Shown: piece after piece, positions 35,081-43,511 of the stretch
Layout of the letters: every line of letters begins with the position of its first letter
How positions within the stretch are numbered: position 1 is the stretch's first letter
Source: Lysinibacillus xylanilyticus
GTDB taxonomy: Bacteria > Bacillota > Bacilli > Bacillales_A > Planococcaceae
Length of the DNA: 64,000 nucleotides
Reading direction: 5' to 3'
Assembly: GCF_001708185.1 (NCBI RefSeq)
Contig: NZ_MDDN01000006.1
Span: 62,001-126,000 of the forward strand
Notes under the pieces: model-generated
Databases searched by the model: none
What the model was told of the DNA's origin: nothing
The model's input: the letters and a program-made list of their open reading frames with translations, nothing else
Position numbers and translations under genes: made by a program

Positions 35081-36463
35081 ATGAAACGGCATTTATTTGA
35101 TTGGATGCAACAACATGAAGAAACTTTCAGTCATATGGCAAAGCAAATTTGGGACAATCCTCAGCTAGGCTATGAAGAAACATTTGCTTCTGTACTGCAA
35201 CAAGATTTTTTGAGAAAAGAAGGATTTGATATTGTTACTCCGATTGGTGATGTAGAAACAGCCTTTTATGCACAGTGGGGATCAGGTAGTCCAATTATTG
35301 GAATTTTAGGAGAGTTTGATGCGCTTCCAGGATTATCGCAGCAAGTCAGTTCATTATATTCGCCTGTGGAGGAAGGGGCACCAGGGCATGGCTGTGGTCA
35401 CAATTTATTAGGAACGGCTGGAGTAGAAGTTGTAGTTGCCTTAAAAGAAGTGATGAAGCTTAACAATTTACAAGGAACGATTCGCTATTACGGATGCCCA
35501 GCAGAGGAATTGTTATCAGGAAAATCGTATATGGCACGGGCAGGTGTTTTTGATGATTTAGATGTAGTCTATACGTGGCATCCATTCACGTTTAACATGA
35601 CAGCGAATTTCTCTATGCAAGCACTCACTGCCATTGAATTTTATTTTTCAGGTAGGACTGCACATGCTGCTGGTGCACCACATCTAGGGAGAAGTGCACT
35701 TGATGCTGTTGAATTGACGAATGTCGGAGCCAATTATTTACGGGAGCACGTGCCAGACGGTTCTCGTATTCATTATCAAATTACAAATGGAGGCTTAGCA
35801 CCGAATATTGTTCCAGATAAAGCAAGTGTCTATTATTTCCTACGCGGAGCAAATCGTGATGCTGTTAAAGATTTAGAGCGCAGACTCATTAAGGTGGCAA
35901 AAGGGGCAGCGATGATGACAGAAACAGAAGTGCATTGGGGGATTAAGGCAGGGTGTTATGATACTTTACCAAATCTCACTTTAAATGAGCAAATGTTGGC
36001 ACAGTGGAACGAACTACAGCCATTATCTTTTACAGAGGATGAGCTTGCTTTTGCAAAGTCGTTACAGGCTTCATTAGATCCTTCTGTTCTTGCAGGTGCT
36101 GCCCAACAATCTTTTGTACCAAATGAAATAAGTAAAGAGGTATTGGTGGAGCAGGTATTTCATTTTCCACAAACGTTTCGCCAATCCATGCAAGGTTCTA
36201 GCGATTTAGGGGACGTTTCGTGGATTGCGCCCCTTGGTCAGGTATTTACAACCTGTGCTCCTCATGGGGTCCAAGTGCATACTTGGCAAGCGACTGCTGC
36301 TTTTGGATCTTCAATTGGCATGAAGGGGATGCATTATGCTGCAAAAGCAATGGCAGGAGCTGCGCTTGATTCCTTACTAAATCCTGCTGTTATTCAAAAA
36401 GCGAAAGAAGAATTTATGAATTTAAGAGCTGGGAAACAGTATGAATGTGGTATTCCGGAATAA
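35081..36463 (+). CDS. M20-family amidohydrolase, AbgB-like (460 aa)
   Basis: ATG 35081 with GGAGGG at the end of the transporter gene. Metal site and signature residues: ILGEFDALPGLSQQV, GAPGHGCGHNLLGTAG, YGCPAEELLSGKSYMARAG, YTWHPF. The dimerisation domain follows (SGRTAHAAGAPHLGRSALDA). The length and the GHGCGHN motif match the B subunit of p-aminobenzoyl-glutamate hydrolase and related enzymes, which split amide bonds. The AbgA partner is absent. With the MFS gene it forms a two-gene uptake/hydrolysis unit; the true substrate is unknown. Confidence 0.88.
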   Translation: MKRHLFDWMQQHEETFSHMAKQIWDNPQLGYEETFASVLQQDFLRKEGFDIVTPIGDVETAFYAQWGSGSPIIGILGEFDALPGLSQQVSSLYSPVEEGAPGHGCGHNLLGTAGVEVVVALKEVMKLNNLQGTIRYYGCPAEELLSGKSYMARAGVFDDLDVVYTWHPFTFNMTANFSMQALTAIEFYFSGRTAHAAGAPHLGRSALDAVELTNVGANYLREHVPDGSRIHYQITNGGLAPNIVPDKASVYYFLRGANRDAVKDLERRLIKVAKGAAMMTETEVHWGIKAGCYDTLPNLTLNEQMLAQWNELQPLSFTEDELAFAKSLQASLDPSVLAGAAQQSFVPNEISKEVLVEQVFHFPQTFRQSMQGSSDLGDVSWIAPLGQVFTTCAPHGVQVHTWQATAAFGSSIGMKGMHYAAKAMAGAALDSLLNPAVIQKAKEEFMNLRAGKQYECGIPE

Positions 36464-36546
36464 GTAAAAGCAAATTCTGGTTTAAAACTAAGCGTCTAGA
36501 AATAGTTGGGGTGGAGGGTAGTCACCCATAATTTGGCCAAATGAAA

Positions 36547-36590
36547 AACACCTTTAAAAGTTAGATATATGTCTAACTTTTAAAGGTGTT
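36547..36590. terminator. bidirectional terminator
   Basis: AACACCTTTAAAAGTTAGA (36547-36565) pairs perfectly with its complement at 36572-36590, loop TATATG. It serves the convergent amidohydrolase and MarR genes. Confidence 0.9.
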
Positions 36591-36594
36591 ACTC

Positions 36595-37032
36595 TTACCG
36601 AGTAGATTCATTGTTAAGTAATTTTGCAAAAATCTCACGTAATGTTTGTATTTCCTCAGCTGAGAGCATACCAAACATATTGTTGAGAATTTCGCTAACT
36701 TGTTGACGGGATTTTTCCAAAATGTCTTTGCCATCAGGTGTAATGATCAATTGAAATGCTCTTCGATCTGTGGCATGTTGTGTTTTTTCAATAAAGCCAG
36801 CATTAATGAGCTTACTTGTTAAAACAGTGACGCCACCTGTTGTAACCTTTAACCGATCAGCAATGGCAGAAGGGCGTTTTGGTCCCTCCTGCGATAGGTA
36901 GTCTAAAATTAAAATATGGGATTTTGAAAAGCCGAGTACATTTTGATTATTCCACTCGTTTGCCCACTTACGCTCAATAGAAGAAACTACTTCAAACAAC
37001 GAGGTAAGGGTTATTTGTTTTTCTTGATCCAT
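36595..37032 (-). CDS. MarR-family regulator (145 aa)
   Basis: Winged helix: HILILDYLSQEGPKRPSAIA, RLKVTTGGVTVLTSKLINAG, FIEKTQHATDRRAFQLIIT, then a helical dimer end. Start 37032 with GGAGA upstream. It is 23 bp downstream of an Spx-like gene and co-transcribed with it. Twin palindromes at 37506-37550 before that gene are probable MarR operators, so the unit is likely autoregulated and derepressed by a phenolic or oxidant signal (inference). Confidence 0.93.
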   Translation of the reverse strand: MDQEKQITLTSLFEVVSSIERKWANEWNNQNVLGFSKSHILILDYLSQEGPKRPSAIADRLKVTTGGVTVLTSKLINAGFIEKTQHATDRRAFQLIITPDGKDILEKSRQQVSEILNNMFGMLSAEEIQTLREIFAKLLNNESTR

Positions 37033-37055
37033 ATAAGGTCATCTCCAAAACTGTT

Positions 37056-37460
37056 TTAACTTTCTTGTGCCAATCTTGTCATCGCATTTAATTCAAAAGC
37101 ACGAACTTTACGTGGAATAAAACGACGAATGTCCATCTCATTGTACCCAACTTGAATACGTTTTTCATCAATTAAGATAGGGCTGCGTAGCATTCTCGGA
37201 TGAGCCTGGATGATTGCAAACAATTCTTGAATAGAGAGCTGATCAATATCAACATTTAAATTTTTAAAATCGTTTGAGTTTGTCGCAATAATTTCATCTG
37301 TTCCATCTTCTGTCATGCTTAATATTTCTTTAAATTCTGCAAGTGTAAGTGGGTGTGAAGTAATACGTTTTTCTTTATATTCGATGTTGTGATCTTTTAA
37401 CCATTTTAATGCTTTTCTGGATGAAGAACAGCTCGCTTGTGAATAAATAATAACTGTCAT
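37056..37460 (-). CDS. Spx/ArsC-family regulator with CxxS motif (134 aa)
   Basis: Start 37460 after GGGGAA. The family features are clear: SRKALKWLKDHNIEYKEK, SMTEDGTDEI, HPRMLRSPILIDEKRIQVGY and DIRRFIPRKVR, which in Spx contact the RNA polymerase alpha C-terminal domain. The N-terminal switch reads ASCSSSRKA, so the second cysteine of Spx's redox CXXC is serine (C11, S14). This makes it a paralogue rather than canonical Spx. It may still bind polymerase but cannot form the intramolecular disulphide. First gene of a two-gene unit with marR. Confidence 0.88.
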   Translation of the reverse strand: MTVIIYSQASCSSSRKALKWLKDHNIEYKEKRITSHPLTLAEFKEILSMTEDGTDEIIATNSNDFKNLNVDIDQLSIQELFAIIQAHPRMLRSPILIDEKRIQVGYNEMDIRRFIPRKVRAFELNAMTRLAQES

Positions 37461-37505
37461 TCTTCATTCCCCGCTTTCTTTTTTAGGATTATATTTTATA
37501 GATAT

Positions 37506-37550
37506 CTTATTAGTAAGTTAAGTAGGTTATACATATATCTTACTAGTAAG
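37506..37550 (-). promoter_or_regulatory. twin palindromic operators of the spx-like/marR unit
   Basis: CTTATTAGTAAG (37506-37517) and CTTACTAGTAAG (37539-37550; perfect palindrome) have centres 33 bp apart, about three helical turns. They lie 46-90 bp before the start of the Spx-like gene, where a MarR dimer pair could block the promoter. Confidence 0.7.
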
Positions 37551-37926
37551 TTATATGTAAATCAATAGCTATTTGAAAAAAAATTAAATAGAAATAATGT
37601 TTTTTTTTATACTAAAATATACGTTCAAAAGAGCAAAAAGTTCCGTAAATTCAGCTTACAATGATGTAAGTTTACTCAATATTAATAATAGATGCTTAAA
37701 GAATTTGAGAGTTGTCCTAAAATAGGGAGAAATAGTTTGATTTAATAGCGGTAGATATATTTGTTAATCCACTGATTATTATTATGATTAAATGTTGGGT
37801 TTTATGCATAGATGAAAAATTTTTTATTTGAGGCTAAGGAGAGAAGTGGTTTTCAAAAGCTCGGGTAGCTTGGAGAACCGCTCAGGTCCCACGATCCCCA
37901 CGCTCAATTTCCAGCTACTAAAAAGA

Positions 37927-37968
37927 GGGCAGTACCGAGTGATCCAAGAATCACTTCGGTAACTGCCC
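37927..37968 (-). terminator. terminator of the ABC-F gene
   Basis: GGGCAGTACCGAGTGAT (37927-37943) pairs with ATCACTTCGGTAACTGCCC (37950-37968) with small bulges; on the minus strand CTCTTTTT follows. Confidence 0.88.
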
Positions 37969-37983
37969 ACATTAATAATATTC

Positions 37984-39549
37984 CTAGCTTTGTTGCCCAG
38001 AAGTAAACCAGTCTTGGACATTCCAAACTTTTGTTGCTAAACCTTCATAGAAATCAGGTTCATGGCTTACTAACACGATTGTGCCTTTAAATTCTTTCAT
38101 GGCACGCTTTAGCTCATCTTTTGCATCGACATCTAAGTGATTTGTTGGTTCGTCAAATATGAGCCAGTTTGCCTCTTCCATCATTAACTTACATAAACGA
38201 ACCTTTGCTTGCTCACCACCAGATAAAGAATTAAGTGGGCGAGTAATATGCTCCGTTTTTAGTCCTGCACGTGCTAATGCTGCACGTACTTGTGCTTGCT
38301 CCATAGAAGGGAAGGCATTCCATACATCATCGATTGGTGTAATTTTGTCTGCCTTTACTTCTTGTTCGAAGTAAGATGGGTAAAGGTAGTCCCCACGAAT
38401 AACTTTTCCATCCAGTGGGTTTATTTTGCCTAGCATCGTTTTTAATAATGTTGATTTACCGACACCATTCATACCGACTAGAGCAATCTTTTCCCCACGT
38501 TCAATCTCAAAAGTAAGTGGTGGAAGTAACGGCTTGTCCTTATCATATCCAATGACTAAGTTTTCAGCCTCTACTACATAACGGCTTGAAGAACGTGCCT
38601 CTTTAAAGCCAAATTCAGGTTTTCCAGCTGTTTCAGGACGATCGATACGCTCTAAACGGTCAAGCTGCTTGGCGCGAGATTTTGCACGACCAGTAGTAGA
38701 GTAGCGAGCTTTATTTTTCGCGATAAAATCCTCTTGTTTTTTTATGAATTCCTGTTGTTTTTCATAGGCATCAATATGCTGACGTTTATTGATTTCAGCA
38801 AGCTCTAAAAACTTTTCATATGTTGCTGTATAGCGAGTTAATTTTGAAAACTCTAGTTGGAAAATAACGTCCACCGTTTCATTCATAAACTCCGTATCAT
38901 GCGAAATTAATAAGAAAGCATGTGGATAGTTCTTTAAATAGTTTTTCAACCATGTAATATGCTCTTCATCCAGATAGTTCGTTGGCTCATCGAGTAATAG
39001 TACTTTTGGTTTTTCAAGTAATAGTTTTGCTAGTAAAACCTTTGTACGTTGACCACCAGAAAGAGCAGCGACATCACGTTCCAAGCCGATTGCATCAAGA
39101 CCAAGACCTCGTGCAACCTCTTCAATTTTCATATCCAGAGAATAGAAATCCCCTGCATCCAGAGCATCCTGCACCTCGGCCATTTGATCTAGTAAAACTT
39201 CTAATTCTTCAGGTGTTGCTTCAGCCATTTTACCAGTAATTTCATTGAGTTCTTCTTCTTTTTTATATAAAGGAAGAAAGGCATCACGTAATGCATCTCG
39301 CATCGTTCGGCCAGCTGTTAATACAGTATGCTGATCTAAATAGCCGTAATGTGTTCCTGGAAGCCATTCAACCTTCCCAGTATCGTGGATTGCTTGGCCT
39401 GTAATAATGCTCATTAATGTGGACTTACCAACACCGTTTGCACCTACAAGACCAATATGATCACCTTCAACTAAACGAAAGGATACATCTTTAAAAAGTG
39501 TGCGGTCACCGAATGAATGACCTAAATTTTCAACTGTTAATACTGCCAT
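37984..39549 (-). CDS. ABC-F family ATPase, YkpA/YbiT-like (521 aa)
   Basis: Start 39549 after GGAGG. Two ABC domains without membrane segments: Walker A GLVGANGVGKST (about 34-45) and ALVGMNGVGKST (about 352-363), signatures ALSGGQRTKV and SLSGGEQAKV, Walker B KVLLLDEPTNYLD and WLIFDEPTNHLD. The linker between them is helical and charged (KKQEDFIAKNKARYSTTGRA). ABC-F proteins bind the ribosomal E site and adjust translation. The sequence resembles the housekeeping YbiT/YkpA branch rather than antibiotic-resistance types. Confidence 0.95.
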   Translation of the reverse strand: MAVLTVENLGHSFGDRTLFKDVSFRLVEGDHIGLVGANGVGKSTLMSIITGQAIHDTGKVEWLPGTHYGYLDQHTVLTAGRTMRDALRDAFLPLYKKEEELNEITGKMAEATPEELEVLLDQMAEVQDALDAGDFYSLDMKIEEVARGLGLDAIGLERDVAALSGGQRTKVLLAKLLLEKPKVLLLDEPTNYLDEEHITWLKNYLKNYPHAFLLISHDTEFMNETVDVIFQLEFSKLTRYTATYEKFLELAEINKRQHIDAYEKQQEFIKKQEDFIAKNKARYSTTGRAKSRAKQLDRLERIDRPETAGKPEFGFKEARSSSRYVVEAENLVIGYDKDKPLLPPLTFEIERGEKIALVGMNGVGKSTLLKTMLGKINPLDGKVIRGDYLYPSYFEQEVKADKITPIDDVWNAFPSMEQAQVRAALARAGLKTEHITRPLNSLSGGEQAKVRLCKLMMEEANWLIFDEPTNHLDVDAKDELKRAMKEFKGTIVLVSHEPDFYEGLATKVWNVQDWFTSGQQS

Positions 39550-39655
39550 ATATGTTCCTCCAAATTCAATTCATACATTTATGTGAAATAGTAGCCGTCT
39601 TTCTAAAGAGACAACTGTTTGTGAAGTGTTTTTATTTCGCTAGGCTTTTTCATTA

Positions 39656-39841
39656 TTATAGTTCTGCTAATTGTTTATTTAACTCCGCTAGCGTTGCTTC
39701 CATATTTGCAAGGCGTTGTTCTGCCTTTGCCACTTGATCATTATGGCCTGTAGATTCAAGTTTTTCGATGTCGCCTTGTAAATTCATATAATCCATTTTT
39801 AGCTCTCTAATTTGATATTCAATATCACTTTTTGATGGCAT
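39656..39841 (-). CDS. SE1832-family small coiled-coil protein (61 aa)
   Basis: Start 39841 after AAAAGGAGC. MPSKSDIEYQIRELKMDYMN, then a heptad-rich coiled coil (LEST, AEQRLANMEATLAELNKQLA). The pattern and length match the SE1832 family of Firmicutes, of unknown function. It is 107 bp upstream of the ABC-F gene in the same direction. Confidence 0.85.
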   Translation of the reverse strand: MPSKSDIEYQIRELKMDYMNLQGDIEKLESTGHNDQVAKAEQRLANMEATLAELNKQLAEL

Positions 39842-39892
39842 GATAATTGCTCCTTTTATGTGTTTATTTTATAACGAATGCGTATATCAATT

Positions 39893-40112
39893 ATGCCTCG
39901 GCATAATTGCGTCTGGAATCGGCTTTGTGTTTACACAAAGAACTCCTTTTCGATTCCATGACATCCGCCGGAGGCTTTAGGCCAACACGAAGTTGGTCAC
40001 TCAGTAGTTGCCACAGGACGTGGCGTTCTTAGACTGAGTTCCCCTATTTCAGCAAGTGTCTTTTGTACCGAAAGCGTAGCGACAGGTACAGGTGTCCAAA
40101 CACCTGCTGAAA
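39893..40112 (-). repeat. composite intergenic repeat, copy 1 (reverse orientation)
   Basis: Contains, in reverse order, the same blocks as the copies at 43512-44081 and 57156-57312: CGGCATAATTGCGTC-GGAATCGGC, CCGGAGGCTTTAGGCC, a CCACAGGACGTGGCG hairpin, CTTAGACTGAGTTCC, a short GAAAGCGTAGCGACAG unit and CAGGTGTCCAAACACCTGCTGAAA. It occupies the gap (39842-40266) between the SE1832 gene and a glycosyltransferase-like gene. No gene inside. Confidence 0.82.
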
Positions 40113-40266
40113 GAAGGTAAAAGCGATGGAGGTTTTTTGATCCCCCACCGCTCATTAGTTAATATCAATCGGGTACTTATGTTGCTTGAATTCACTTCTT
40201 ATAATGAAAGATAAGTGAAAGTGAAAAATTCTTCTATATTGTATCATATCCACCTTCAAAGAATCA

Positions 40267-41310
40267 CTAAGTAGAAGCGATATTGTGTCGATCGTAAGCG
40301 AAATCTAAAAGCAATGACTGTAATGCTTCATTGTTGCTTACTAAATTGAGCTGTCGTTGTTTTTTTACAGCTCGTTCGCTTCGGGCCTCATGTAATAAAA
40401 ATTCCATGACAGCGTTTTGAATTTGTGATTGCTTCATTTTGCGACCTAATCCAAGGTGAATAAAGCCGTTCTGTTCACGAGGGAAGGCGTGTAATAGTTC
40501 AGCCTCTGTTTGTGCAAGTGTAATACAAGGTACACCATAAGCGGCGATTTTATAAGGTGTATAATTAGAATTACAAATGATAACATCTGCTTTTGGTAAT
40601 AGTTTTAGGAGTGCGTTTTTATCACGAAGAATGGCAGTATTACGACGACTGAGCACCATCATTTGCAAATCATCCGTTGCATGTCGATAGCTATCATCAA
40701 TCATCACTGTAATTTGTAGTGGAATTTGTAGCTGCGTTAAGTGTCGAAGAGTACGGTAGGTTAAGTTATGCTCGTCCCCATCCTCGAAAGCAACAACAAT
40801 ATGAGGTGGGTTTTCAGGTATTTTACTATCTGGTCTATTTTCGAAATTCTGGTAAGCCTTCGGTAATGCAAAGTTGAAGTTACCCCCAATATAATGAGAT
40901 GGTAAATAATCTTTAACTTCTTGATAGAGTGCTAGCAAAACACAGTCACAGGCTTGACCACCCTCACCAAAGTCATCAAAATGAATGATTGTTTTGCAGA
41001 ATGGTCGTAAATTTTGTACTTGCCAGCTTTCGGAGTTATGACCATCTCTTACAATTAAATCCGGTTGAATACTTTTCATATGCTTCGGTAGCTCATCGAA
41101 ATGTTCAAATAAGATTGGGCCGAGATTTTCATTCATTAAAATTTGAATCTCATCATTTGAAGGGGTTTTTACAAATATGAAAACTTGTTCATTAGCAAGT
41201 AGCTTTGCCAGCGTTGCAACCCGTTCAAAAGGATACAGCCCTTTATCAATACAGCTTTCAATAATGAAAACAATCGTTTTTTTCAGTTCCATTTGAGTTT
41301 CGTTTTGCAA
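40267..41310 (-). CDS. PseG/SpsG-like glycosyltransferase-fold protein (347 aa)
   Basis: Start TTG 41310 after AAAGGA (10-base spacing); ATG at 41292 is the alternative. The N-terminal half has a Rossmann-like layout (VFIIESCIDKGLYPFERVAT, PDLIVRDGHNSESW, IIHFDDFGEGGQACDCVL). The C-terminal half resembles GT-B donor domains (ADVIICNSNYTPYKIAAYGV, PCITLAQTEAELLHAF, FIHLGLGRKM). This is the pattern of PseG/SpsG UDP-sugar hydrolases or transferases used for spore or flagellar glycans. Substrate unknown. Confidence 0.72.
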   Translation of the reverse strand: MQNETQMELKKTIVFIIESCIDKGLYPFERVATLAKLLANEQVFIFVKTPSNDEIQILMNENLGPILFEHFDELPKHMKSIQPDLIVRDGHNSESWQVQNLRPFCKTIIHFDDFGEGGQACDCVLLALYQEVKDYLPSHYIGGNFNFALPKAYQNFENRPDSKIPENPPHIVVAFEDGDEHNLTYRTLRHLTQLQIPLQITVMIDDSYRHATDDLQMMVLSRRNTAILRDKNALLKLLPKADVIICNSNYTPYKIAAYGVPCITLAQTEAELLHAFPREQNGFIHLGLGRKMKQSQIQNAVMEFLLHEARSERAVKKQRQLNLVSNNEALQSLLLDFAYDRHNIAST

Positions 41311-41615
41311 ATGTATCCCATCCTTTCATCTGTCTATTTAAACTATGGTGAATAATGGTCAAGTATGTGTAAAAAATTAGGATTAGATAAATTCTGACAT
41401 AATGTATACCGGGTTCGTTAACAGTATTGCTTATAAATGGTTTTTCGAAACTCCTAAAATTAAAAGAGTAAGAGTTTCTTCATTGTCCGATAAATAAAGT
41501 AGAGCTGTCGGGAATATACATACGATTGTTTTAGTTCATTACCAAAAATAAAATGTTACGTTCTTCCAGTAGTGCGACTTCTGGAGCGAACAGAGCACAG
41601 AAAGGGGTACAACCA
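41311..41615. other. 305-bp divergent promoter region
   Basis: Lies between a minus-strand glycosyltransferase-like gene and a plus-strand oxidoreductase gene. No gene or clear regulatory motif beyond AT-rich promoter-like sequence. Confidence 0.4.
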
Positions 41616-42467
41616 ATGGGAATGCGCGCAGCAATTGTTGTAGGGGCTACTGGATTAACAGGTACCTCTCTTGTCAAACAATTATGTGAGAATGATGAAT
41701 ATGTTTCGGTTACAGTAATTGCACGAAGAGAACTAGCATTTACGCATCCAAAGCTAGAAGTAAAAATTCGTAATTTTGATACTTTAGAAGAAAAAGATAT
41801 CGAATTGGCGCAAGAGGTCTATTGTTGTTTAGGAACAACAATTAAAAAAGCTGGATCGCGTGAGGAATTTGAGAAAGTTGATTTTGAATATCCGCTAACG
41901 ATAGCTTCGTTAGCAAAAAAACGAGGAATTCCACATATGCTTGTCATCACAGCGATGGGGGCAAATGAAAATTCTCCATTTTACTATAATCGAGTAAAAG
42001 GAAAGCTAGAGCATGATTTAATAGAGATAGGCTTACAGAGACTTTCTATTATTCGCCCATCGTTATTAGTTGGGGAGAGAGAGGAAGTTCGCTTAGGTGA
42101 AAAAGTAGGAGAGCAAGTTTTAAAGTTCGTAAAGCCGCTTTTAGTGGGGCCACTAAAACGCTCAAGGTCTATAGAAGCCTCCCAGGTTGCAAAGGCGATG
42201 ATCGTAATTGCTTTGCAGGAGCACGGTACTAAACAGCCTGTTACTGTTTATCAATCTCAGGAATTGGCTAAGTTAGATTTTCCTGAAACGCAGGATGAGG
42301 ATGTTTCAAGAGAGCAATTATTTAATTGGGATAAGCGCAAATTACCGGGTGCTAACGCTGAAGGAGATAAAGTAAATCGTGAAGTCGTGATGAATCGAGA
42401 TAAATATAAAATAGAGGAAACTGTTGTAGATAAAGAAGTAAATTTTCATCATCGTGAGAATAAATAA
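41616..42467 (+). CDS. atypical SDR NAD(P)-binding oxidoreductase (283 aa)
   Basis: ATG 41616 (MGMRAAIVVGATGLTGTSLV) lies 8 bases after AAAGGGG; the frame is open further upstream but without such a signal. GATGLTG is the nucleotide-binding glycine motif; CCLGTTIKKAGSREEFEKVD and VITAMGANENSPFYYNRVKG follow the HTATIP2/Fmp52-like branch of atypical SDRs. A 70-residue hydrophilic tail after the fold (DEDVSREQLFNWDKRKL...) is unusual. Physiological substrate unknown. Confidence 0.82.
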   Translation: MGMRAAIVVGATGLTGTSLVKQLCENDEYVSVTVIARRELAFTHPKLEVKIRNFDTLEEKDIELAQEVYCCLGTTIKKAGSREEFEKVDFEYPLTIASLAKKRGIPHMLVITAMGANENSPFYYNRVKGKLEHDLIEIGLQRLSIIRPSLLVGEREEVRLGEKVGEQVLKFVKPLLVGPLKRSRSIEASQVAKAMIVIALQEHGTKQPVTVYQSQELAKLDFPETQDEDVSREQLFNWDKRKLPGANAEGDKVNREVVMNRDKYKIEETVVDKEVNFHHRENK

Positions 42468-42894
42468 TAGGTTCATCGCTGAAATTGGGAATTATCTTTA
42501 TGCAGATTAGTGATGAGAGTGGAGGCTGGGCGACTCCTTGGGGCTCATCGGACGCCCCCAGGTAGCTTTGCTCTGTGCGAAAGCGCGCGACAGCGGCAAT
42601 GTTTTATCTGTGCGAAAGCGAAGCGTCAGCAACAATGTTTTATCTGTGCGAAAGCGAAGCGTCAGCAACAAAGCGCCCAGCCGGAACGGAAATCAACTCC
42701 ACGATATGAACCAAATATTATTTTAATAACAAGTAATCGCTGTATCGAAGTCCACTTTCTGTAGCAATAGTTCCTGTGTAGACTCCGTTCCGCCTAAAGA
42801 CTGAATTTATGGTTTTAACCACTACAATTCTTTCCGTGCCTCTTTTCATTTGTTACAATATTATTGTAGAAATGAATGTGGAGGCAAAGTGAAA
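42468..42894. other. 427-bp gap with composite-repeat units
   Basis: Most of the interval is filled by GCGAAAGCGAAGCG repeat units (listed next) and flanking GC-rich sequence. Overlapping frames such as CAKAKRQQQ are products of the repeat, not genes. The promoter of the FMN reductase probably lies after 42800. Confidence 0.6.
42570..42672 (+). repeat. GCGAAAGCGAAGCG repeat units, copy 2 (internal units only)
   Basis: CTGTGCGAAAGCGAAGCGTC followed by AGCAACAATGTTTTAT is repeated; complete units start near 42609 and 42648, with a diverged one (GTGCGAAAGCGCGCGACAGC) near 42577. Same family as 43570-43670 and 56958-57098. The conserved hairpin ends of the larger copies are missing here. Confidence 0.8.
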
Positions 42895-43449
42895 ATGAAA
42901 ATTTTACTCGTTGATGGCACGATGTTTGGTCGTAAAACTGGTGCTATTTTAGAGCAAGTGGAGCAATATATTAAAGAATTAGATGCAAGTTTCGAGTTAG
43001 AAATTATGCATTTTAGTCAATATAAGCATCAAATTGTAGACGGTTCACCGTTAAATGATGACATGAAGGAAATGATTCAAAAGTTCGAGGAAGCGGATGC
43101 GTATATTATCGCTACACCGATTTTCCAAGCATCAATTCCAGGCGTTTTAAAAAATGCATTTGATTTCTTGCATCCGAAAACAATGCGCTATAAGCCAGTA
43201 TCGATCGTGGCAAATGGTGGTACGTATCAGCACCATTTAGTAGTAGAAAATCAGTTGAAACCAATTTTAGACTACTTCCGTGCACTTGTAACGCCGAACT
43301 ATGTATACACACACACATCTCACTTTGATGCAGATAATAATATTGTCGACGAAGACGTTCATAATCGTTTACGTGAATTGGCTCGTGTTTTTGTGCAGTA
43401 TTGTGAAATGAGCAAAACATTGCCGAAAGAACCGATTGATCAACATTAA
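42895..43449 (+). CDS. NADPH-dependent FMN reductase family protein (184 aa)
   Basis: ATG 42895 (MKILLVDGTMFGRKTGAILE) lies 10 bases after GGAGG; GTG 42889 is possible. A flavodoxin-like fold: phosphate loop DGTMFGRKTG, FEEADAYIIATPIFQASIPG, VLKNAFDFLHP, then IVANGGTYQHHL. Related enzymes reduce FMN or quinones/azo dyes with NADPH. It is monocistronic with its own terminator. Composite repeats flank it on both sides. Confidence 0.88.
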   Translation: MKILLVDGTMFGRKTGAILEQVEQYIKELDASFELEIMHFSQYKHQIVDGSPLNDDMKEMIQKFEEADAYIIATPIFQASIPGVLKNAFDFLHPKTMRYKPVSIVANGGTYQHHLVVENQLKPILDYFRALVTPNYVYTHTSHFDADNNIVDEDVHNRLRELARVFVQYCEMSKTLPKEPIDQH

Positions 43450-43460
43450 AATAAAATTCA

Positions 43461-43505
43461 TCCCTTGTGCAGTGGAAGGAAATCACTGTGCAGGGGATTT
43501 TTCTT
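43461..43505 (+). terminator. terminator of the FMN reductase gene
   Basis: TCCCTTGTGCAGTG (43461-43474) pairs with CACTGTGCAGGGGA (43484-43497), then TTTTTC. Confidence 0.9.
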
Positions 43506-43511
43506 TTAATT

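Larger units (their letters stand above)
37461..37983. other. 523-bp intergenic region with operators, a GC-rich inverted block and a terminator
   Basis: Besides the operators and the terminator listed separately, the block 37869-37916 is unusually GC-rich: GGTAGCTTGGAG is answered by TTTCCAGCTAC, with a long inner stretch. It looks like a structured remnant or intergenic repeat. No gene seen. Confidence 0.5.

Noticed and set aside
42510-42764. Frames encoding CAKAKRQQQ-type peptides, also at 56914-57117
   Set aside because: Generated by the noncoding GCGAAAGCG repeat units; no ribosome binding sites, and no conservation expected.
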